From: Dacryopinax spathularia
Taxonomy: Eukaryota > Basidiomycota > Dacrymycetes > Dacrymycetales > Dacrymycetaceae
Length of the DNA: 64,000 nt
Reading direction: 5' to 3'
Assembly (NCBI GenBank): GCA_037974965.1
Contig: JBBPFI010000013.1
Coordinates: 1,014,889-1,078,888, forward strand
In this document: piece by piece, positions 57,876 to 64,000 of the stretch
How positions within the stretch are numbered: position 1 is the stretch's first letter
Layout of the letters: every line of letters starts with the position of its first letter
Position numbers and translations under genes: made by a program
Notes under the pieces: generated by a model
Database searches by the model: none
What the model was told of the DNA's origin: nothing
What the model saw: only the letters and a program-made list of their open reading frames with translations

Positions 57876-59795
57876 CTATGTTGTTGATGATGTACGCGCG
57901 ACCCAAGTCACGCGCTTGATCTGCTCAAGTTTGCACTTGTAAAACTTGCTGATGATATACTCCAGCTTGTCCTTTGCTGTCCGTAGCTGGGTCACACGCG
58001 TGTCGTGGTGAAGGGGTAGCTCGCCTGCCCCACCATTGCTTTTCCAAGCCTGGGATATGGCCTTGCGGGGCCAGTCCGGAGCTTCCACCTCCATCACCAG
58101 CAGCCAAAGCGAGAGACGATGGCGAGTAAAGGACCCGCTGCCGTCGTCCTCGTCTTGTTGTGGCACATACGCGAGCGGATTGAGGAGCATCCGCCGTAGG
58201 GCAGCTGCGTCCTCTTTCCGGATTTTGGCGTCTTTCTTGGGCTTGTCAGGCAGGTTGGAAGCATACGCCAAGAAGATGCTGTACCACGCAGTGCGTTCTG
58301 AATTGGTAGCATATAGGCCAATCGCGCACTCTTCCATCATGCACTTCTCGACCCGCTCAAAGTCACCGAGGTCGAAGAGCTTGCCGGCGGTGAGGCTTGG
58401 GGTCGCTGTCCAGACCCAGTGCTTCCACCAGTTTGGCTGAATGCTGAGAGAGGGACTCAACACAGGAGGGGCTCGGGCGTGGTAGCGTACTCACATTTGC
58501 ATGCCCGCTCTTAAAGGAATGTAGTACCACTCCCCCAGGTTCTTGCGGATCTCGTCCGAACCGGTCGCCAAGTCATCATGGACACCTCTTGGGTCCTTGG
58601 CGATCCGCACCAATGTAGCCTCATTCAAGCGAACATAGAACCAATACTTGAGTCCTTTGAGCTGAGCGATGTAGGTGTACCGTCCGCCAGCGTCGTGATG
58701 GACATTGGTGAAGACAAACTCCATTGAGATGAGCGCCCATGCAGCTTCTCGCAGTTCGGTTCGCTCGACGAGCTCGTCGGATTGGCCGGAGGTGGCGATG
58801 GAATACTCGACCGTTTGATTGTAGAATGCCCTGTGTATATCTTGAGAGGTCTGGCACAGGGAAGGCTGATGGAGCACGCACCTCAAATATGGCGGCCAGC
58901 CCCAAGCCGGATAAGCACACTCTAGCAGATTCAAGTAGCTCTTCCTCGCCTTTGTCTTTGTCTTTGCCTTCTGGAACCGGTCGGCGTGTTGTTTGAAGAA
59001 TGCTTGCATTGTGATAAACTGGTGGATTAAGCCTCCATCCTCGGTCGCGCCGGTCTCGCGCAAGTACATCTTCTTCAAGTCTAGGACAGTCGGTGAGCGA
59101 GGAAGATGATGTGTTTTAGTATACAACGCACCTATGAACTGGTACGTGTGATCTCTATCGGGCCTTGCCATCCCTTTGCGCAGCACTGTCTCGTAGCTAA
59201 AGGGGGAGTCTTCCCAAGACTCGCCTCCGGTGATGCAGACGACGTGCTGGGAGCGCAGGCGATTGGCAAGTTCACTCGGTGAGATGTCGAGCGACTGGTC
59301 GGGCCGGACTTGATAGTGCAGGAATTGGGGGTCCTTGTGTGCCGGCTGCGATATGTGGAAGAGGGAATCGACCTTGTTTGCCCAGTACCTCTGCAACCTT
59401 GATCAGCGAGATCGGGCATGTTTGGTGAACATGACCGGGCGTACCATGGCCTCTGTGCTCTTCATCTCCTGGTCGGGCGGAGAGATTGTCCAGTCAATCT
59501 CGTGGGGCGAAACGTCCGGTTGGACAGGTGCCTGTGGCTCGGTAGGGTGGCTGGGACGTCGAAACTGATGAAGCTTGGTTGCTGGGATTGAGCCAGGAAG
59601 AGGTCGAGGAGCGTCTTTGTCACCGAGCAGCACCTTGGTCGTCCAGTGCGCCATTTCACAGCGCATTCGAGGGTTGAGCGGTTCCACACAGGCGCTCTCA
59701 TCATGGCCTGCTTGCGCGCAGTTAAAGCAATAGATTTCTTTAACGGTGAGCAATGACAAGCTGCTCGTGAGCTGACTGGTCTCGGTGGCAGACAT
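57876..59795 (-). CDS. CCHC zinc-knuckle and JmjC-like protein, copy B
   Basis: ATG complementary to 59795 (MSATETSQLTSSLSLLTVKE). The CCHC knuckle is C23-x2-C26-x4-H31-x4-C36. Subsequent exons give HVVCITGGESWEDSPFSYET, YLNLLECAYPAWGWPPYLR, LVERTELREAAWALISMEF, the JmjC-like FTNVHHDAGGRYTYIAQLKG, LKYWFYVRLNEATL, EWYYIPLRAG and NWWKHWVWTATPSLTAGKLF. The HHD iron motif is retained in both copies. It lacks the DDKDCTA heptad expansion of copy A. It runs convergent to SNF2 with only about 95 bases between stop codons. 2OG-oxygenase action on chromatin is inferred. Confidence 0.65.
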
Positions 59796-59834
59796 TGTGC
59801 GTGTTGGGTGAAGGAGGAGGAGGAGTGGGCCGCG

Positions 59835-60185
59835 CTAAGTCAGATCCCGTCACGGTTGGACGGGGTTCGGTCTCACTGTGACGGAGCTGCTTAGGGTCCG
59901 TCCCCTGTGACGGAGCTACGACAACGGGATCAAGAGGGGACGGAGCTCACGAGCTGACTGCGACGGAGCTGCTTAGGGTCCGTCCCCTGTGACGGAGCTG
60001 CTCAGGGTCCTTCTCACTGTGACGGAGCTGCTCAGGGTCCGTCCCACTATGACGGAGCAACGACAACGGGATCAAGAGGGGACGGAGCTCACGAGCTAAC
60101 TGCGACGGAGCTGCTTTTGGGTCCGTCCCACTGTGACGGAGCAACGACGACGGGATCAAAGGATTAAAAGTGCGACGGAGCTATC
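59835..60185. repeat. B-family spacer repeat between divergent genes
   Basis: Units TGTGACGGAGCTGCT, TTAGGGTCCGTCCC and ACGACAACGGGATCAAGAGG repeat across the divergent promoter region of the JmjC-like and Cys-rich genes. This corresponds in position to 31535-31790 of cassette A. A longer unit with GGGATCAAGAGGGGACGGAG occurs twice (about 59930 and 60069). Confidence 0.9.
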
Positions 60186-60266
60186 CAAAACTTCTCGTGC
60201 GTCTCCTCCCCTCTCTCAACAACCACCACCACACCCAAAAAGGTATGTCAAGGCGGGTACCAGACA

Positions 60267-61198
60267 ATGCGCACTTCTGACAGTGCTTTAAAAGGTACAT
60301 CGATGGTGCGCGAAAAGAAGGAAATGAAGAACAAATCGACTGCTCAGGTGGCCTCCTCGCTGGAAAAGAGGGCAGCTGAGCAGTCAGAAGATGGTGAAGA
60401 AAGGGAGCACCAAACCAAGCGAAACTTACCGCCCGACTTGCTGCGAACTGTGCGATCTCGGAAGAAGAACATTGATCGATCGTTTGGTTTCCACGAGGCC
60501 GATTATTGGATCAGGCGAGAGGAGTGGAAATTGGCGTATGACCGAGCTTCGGATGAGATCAAGGCGAAACTGGACCCATATCACATTGTGAGTTGTGGCA
60601 CTCTAAACACCTGCGGCCGTGCTGATCCATCCCATTCCAGTGCACCGAATGTTTAGTGGGGGTCAAGGTCAACAAGGACCTGACCTTTTCATTCCCCAAC
60701 ACACCGTGCAAGATCACTCGGGAGGTTGAACGGACTGAGCGGGCCGACAGCAAAGGCGCAAAGGGCGAGAAGCCAAAGACCAGTCGAGCCCAGGTGGCCT
60801 GTACGGAATGTAGGCGCAAACACGTTGCCTGCAGTGCTCAAAGTGTGTCCGACCCTGCCGGGGGAAGAAAAGTGGCATTACTGACGATGGATATAACAGT
60901 TACGCTGCGAGCATTTCGTGGGTTCGAACCGCCTATGCAGGTCCTAGCAGGTTGGGACCGGCACATACCACACGTTAAATACATATGGCGGGAAATGCAG
61001 CGGCGCCGAAAGGCTGGAGAGCCGCTCGATTCGGAGGATGAGGACAGGGTCGATGATATTGTGGTGTGGTCGGACGACAAGGCCAAGAAGTATCGCTTGC
61101 GCAGGAGGCCACCTCTGGAGCTGGACGAAGAATTGGCCCAATTGGCCAGCATGAGGGCCACTGTTGATTCGGTGCTAGCGCGAGCGACAGTACATTAA
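60267..61198 (+). CDS. Small Cys-rich putative zinc protein, copy B
   Basis: ATG 60267 (MRTSDSALKGTSMVREKKEM); an upstream short exon as in copy A cannot be excluded. Exons give LLRTVRSRKKNIDRSFGFHE, ADYWIRREEWKLAYDRASDE, IKAKLDPYHI, an intron at about 60589-60641, then CTECLVGVKVNKDLTFSFPN and TPC, and VACTECRRKHVACSAQS before an intron. The C-terminus is MQVLAGWDRHIPHVKYIWRE. The six Cys positions match copy A. Probably a zinc-binding protein; the CTECRRKHVAC run recalls half a Zn2Cys6 finger. Confidence 0.6.
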
Positions 61199-61275
61199 TA
61201 GCCGAATTACAATGTCATGTTTGGTCAGAACCCTGAGCACCCGCGCGTCTTGCACTTTGCATTTGTACCACCACC

Positions 61276-63519
61276 ATGAACGCTCCGCAAGATCCCAATG
61301 ACCAGTCCGACCTTCCCCCTTACAACGCCCCGCAAGATCCCAATGGCCAGTCCCGTTACTGGTTCAGGCACTTGTGCAGTTGGGCTGCACGACCCGACTG
61401 GTGGACGTGGAGACTAGCAATGCAAGATGAGCAGTTCAGGGACAACATCGATGTGCGTGATACTGGCCCCCGTTCGGTGGCAACATTACTGACCCGCGGC
61501 ACAGTGGGCCGTTCGCGACCTGATCACGCACGGCTGTACCTTTGACGTGCTGGCGATTCCTCAAGCGATGTACACCGAATTGAGACCGAGGACGATCAAG
61601 ATGTTGAAGGTGTTTTACGACGGCCTCAAAGAGGAAGCGGAGACGGCCACACCGGACAGTGTCAGGGAAGGGGGGGAAATCGCCGATCAGGACGCGTCTG
61701 AGAAGGCAGATGATGGTGCAGGGGGTGACGAGGAGGGAGCAGAGAAGGAAGACGATGGCGCCGGGCCCGGGGCACAGGAGTGTTTGCACCCTCACTGCGT
61801 TGCTCTGCGGGCAGAGATCGAGGTGAGCATCATTCATCAATGGGCGCCCAACAACAAGGGTTGCTGATATTATAATCAGGGCGTCGAGAAGGCCAATCAG
61901 GCTCTAGCAGGTGAAAGGGCAAAGTTGGACGAGGCCCTCCAACGGCATCGGGCGGAGCTGGGCACGCAGCGCAAGCTTGTGCAGGACCGACTGGACACGC
62001 TCGTTCAGCAACTCAGCATCTGGGAGGGCCCATCCGTTCCTTCTCTCGACACCCCGTGCAGCAACGCAGAGATTGGAGCTTCTCTCGAGACGGATGACAC
62101 GAGAGAATGGGGCAAAATCAAAGAGAAGATCGACAACGTGCAGATCCGGGTGCAGCGCCTTGTTGAACTGAACAAGGAGGTGTTGGATAACGCGACCGAG
62201 CAATGGGAGAAGCAGAAGCAAAAGGCGGAGCGTGACCAGGCGGATCTAGAAAAGGTAGACACGCGCAAGACCAATGAATAACGGTTGCTGATATTATGAA
62301 CAGAGGGTTGAAGAGCAGAATGAGCAGTTGGCGAATAACCGCGAGCGGAGAGAGCTTGTGCAGGAGAGCCTGGACAAGATGCTTCGGTGGCTCCAGCCCA
62401 TGGCGCCAGCATCCCGTCCGGTTCGCAAGACATTGGTCAGTGACGAAGAGGTCGGATCAAGCTCGGGTTCGTCTCGCGACACCTCGGTCAGTGACGACGA
62501 GGTCGGAGCAGACCGGGGTTCTGTCGACACCGATGACACGAAATGGGACAAAATGGAAAAGGTCATCGAGCGAACGCGATCCCATCTGATGGCCCGGTTT
62601 CAAGATGACGACGAGGCGTGGGAGGACTGGAAAGAGCAGGTGAACTCCCTCAGGGAGGCAAAGAAGGCATTCGAGAAGGACATCACGGATCTGCGCACCC
62701 AGCTCAGTGAGCTCCGTAAGCAGTCGAGTCAGTCTCAGTCTCGTAAGGTGATCACATACTCGAAGACGGCGCGCACGCTTCCTTCGTTCTGGTCTGGGGA
62801 GAGGGCCGCCTTGTCTTGGATGCCTGCATCAAGGTGTCCCATACCAGATCCTTGGGTCCAGCATGTGAGAGTGTATGAGCTGGGTTTGAACACGGCTGGT
62901 GAGTGGGCGGCACGTTTGCCATCATGGTCCATCGTGGTGACTGGTGTCAGCCGAACAGGAGAAAGTCTTTCCTCAAGTGCGGGCTGGTGCGAGCAAGGCA
63001 CTCAAGGCGGCAAGGGACGAGATCGCGGCGCTCTGGAAGCTGCTGGACAACATGGTCACGAGCGATGAATGCATTCAGCAAGAGCTCCGCTATTGGGGAC
63101 AGCAAAAGAGGGGTCAGTATTACGGTGAGCCAGACCGGGAAACGCGGGAGTTTGCGGAGAGGGTTTGGGGCGCTAAATGGGGCACCGGGCTGTTCGCAGC
63201 TAACATTCGTGTCTGTGCGTGCCTGGGTTACCTCTCAGATCACCAAAGTCGCTGACTGTGTGGTTCAGTTACCTTGCTTGACTTGTTCTCAAAGAAACGG
63301 ACGGACACCACGCCCTGGTGTCATCAAGCGTTCGCCAAGACGTGTGGGCTGGGAAGCAGGATACGGAAGGCGGTGCAGCCCCTCTACGAGAGCCTAGTGT
63401 TCATGGCTTGGGGTGAGGGTAGGTTGGGGGACATTACGGAATATAACAGGATCCAATTCCCAGCGGCCGACGGCCACACCAAGACTGCAGTGAGGTTTGA
63501 TCAGAGGTTGCCCGTGTAA
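61276..63519 (+). CDS. Coiled-coil protein, copy B (last gene before the telomere)
   Basis: ATG 61276 (MNAPQDPNDQSDLPPYNAPQ, with a small internal duplication of NAPQDPN). Introns near 61453-61504, 61820-61880, 62253-62304 and others join exons. It has an acidic stretch, a CLHPHC motif at the position of CPNC in copy A, then a shorter coiled-coil region (VEKANQALAGERAKLDEALQ; LREAKKAFEKDITDLRTQLS). The C-terminal block QELRYWGQQKRGQYYGEPDR, CGLGSRIRKAVQPLYESLVF and MAWGEGRLGDITEYNRIQF is shared with copy A. The stop is about 350 bases from the telomere repeats. Function unknown. Confidence 0.6.
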
Positions 63520-63589
63520 GTAGATAGTGCGACGCGATTGTTGATTTGTATGAGATCAATTATGTCCTCTCGAGGGTTTGTAGCCACAT

Positions 63590-63745
63590 AAGTCCGTCGC
63601 AGTGGGACAGCTCCGTCGCGGTGAGACTGCTCCGTCGCGGTCGGACAGCTCCGTCGCGGTGAGACTGCTCCGTCGCGGTGAGACAGCTCCCGCAGAGGTT
63701 GATTCCGTTGCGGTGCATTTACTATCTCCGTCACGGTATCAAAAA
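63590..63745. repeat. B-family repeat, telomere-proximal block
   Basis: Five to six copies of CTCCGTCGCGGTGAGACTG or close variants lie between the last gene and the telomere. Their orientation is that of the arrays at 47950 and 54070. Confidence 0.9.
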
Positions 63746-63863
63746 AGGGGAGAAGACCCTTGTCATCGACCGCGGTTCTGCTCGTCGTCTCACTCTACTA
63801 CACACGCCTCTCACAAGTGTACCAACCCCCCATGGAAGCGGCATTGACGATAAAGGACATCGA

Positions 63864-64000
63864 GAGGGTTAGGGTTACGGGTAGGTTAGGGTTAGGGTTA
63901 GGGTTAGGGTTAGGGTTAGGGTTAGGGTTAGGGTTAGGGTTAGGGTTAGGGTTAGGGTTAGGGTTAGGGTTAGGGTTAGGGTTAGGGTTAGGGTTAGGGT
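63864..64000 (+). repeat. Telomere, (TTAGGG)n
   Basis: This array of about 20 TTAGGG units begins at 63865 or so and runs to the end of the window, with two irregular units near its start (GGGTTACGGGTAGG). The G-rich strand runs 5' to 3' toward the end, as expected for a right-hand chromosome terminus. Confidence 0.98.

Overview
This window is the right-hand end of a fungal chromosome. The last ~135 bases are a TTAGGG array oriented toward position 64000. Small 5'-GT...AG-3' introns of about 45-60 bases, F-box/LRR genes, a TET/JBP-like dioxygenase and a Plavaka-type transposase point to a basidiomycete, probably Agaricomycotina. The species cannot be named from the sequence. I saw no rRNA, tRNA or CRISPR.

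Layout. (1) 1-20.5 kb looks like chromosome-arm accessory sequence: a partial acidic gene, a TET/JBP-like 2OG-Fe(II) dioxygenase gene, a very long gene with a C-terminal JmjC/cupin-like domain, two F-box/LRR-like genes, a single-exon unknown, a divergent protein kinase and a Plavaka transposase. Three ~44-base palindromes built on TCCGGA lie upstream of minus-strand starts here. (2) 20.78-35.4 kb is 'cassette A': a 5'-truncated telomere-linked RecQ-like helicase, an SNF2 ATPase with a RING finger, a CCHC-knuckle plus JmjC-like gene on the minus strand, a small Cys-rich gene and a coiled-coil gene. (3) 35.4-48 kb holds a repeat-bearing small gene, another F-box-like gene, minisatellites, a nested palindrome array, a large minus-strand gene of unknown function and two paralogous small genes sharing a C-terminal domain. 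(4) 48.7-63.5 kb is 'cassette B', with the same five genes in the same order and orientation as cassette A, running up to the telomere.

The central observation is the duplicated five-gene subtelomeric module. Its helicase genes carry, N-terminal to the RecQ part, a region with the residue order and spacing of a tyrosine recombinase (Arg, then Arg-His 123 residues later, then His-x8-Tyr). Its other members are a chromatin-remodelling ATPase, a putative JmjC oxygenase, a putative zinc protein and a coiled-coil protein. The spacers upstream of genes carry short tandem repeats at the same relative positions in both cassettes, but of two unrelated sequence families: TTTCCTTTCCC/AGGGTCC in A, and GACGGAGC (CTCCGTC)/TTAGGGTCC in B. 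This suggests a telomere-end module, possibly mobile or recombining, with block-wise homogenised spacers. All functional statements are inferred from motifs by eye. Exon boundaries are given only where I could check GT/AG and frame.
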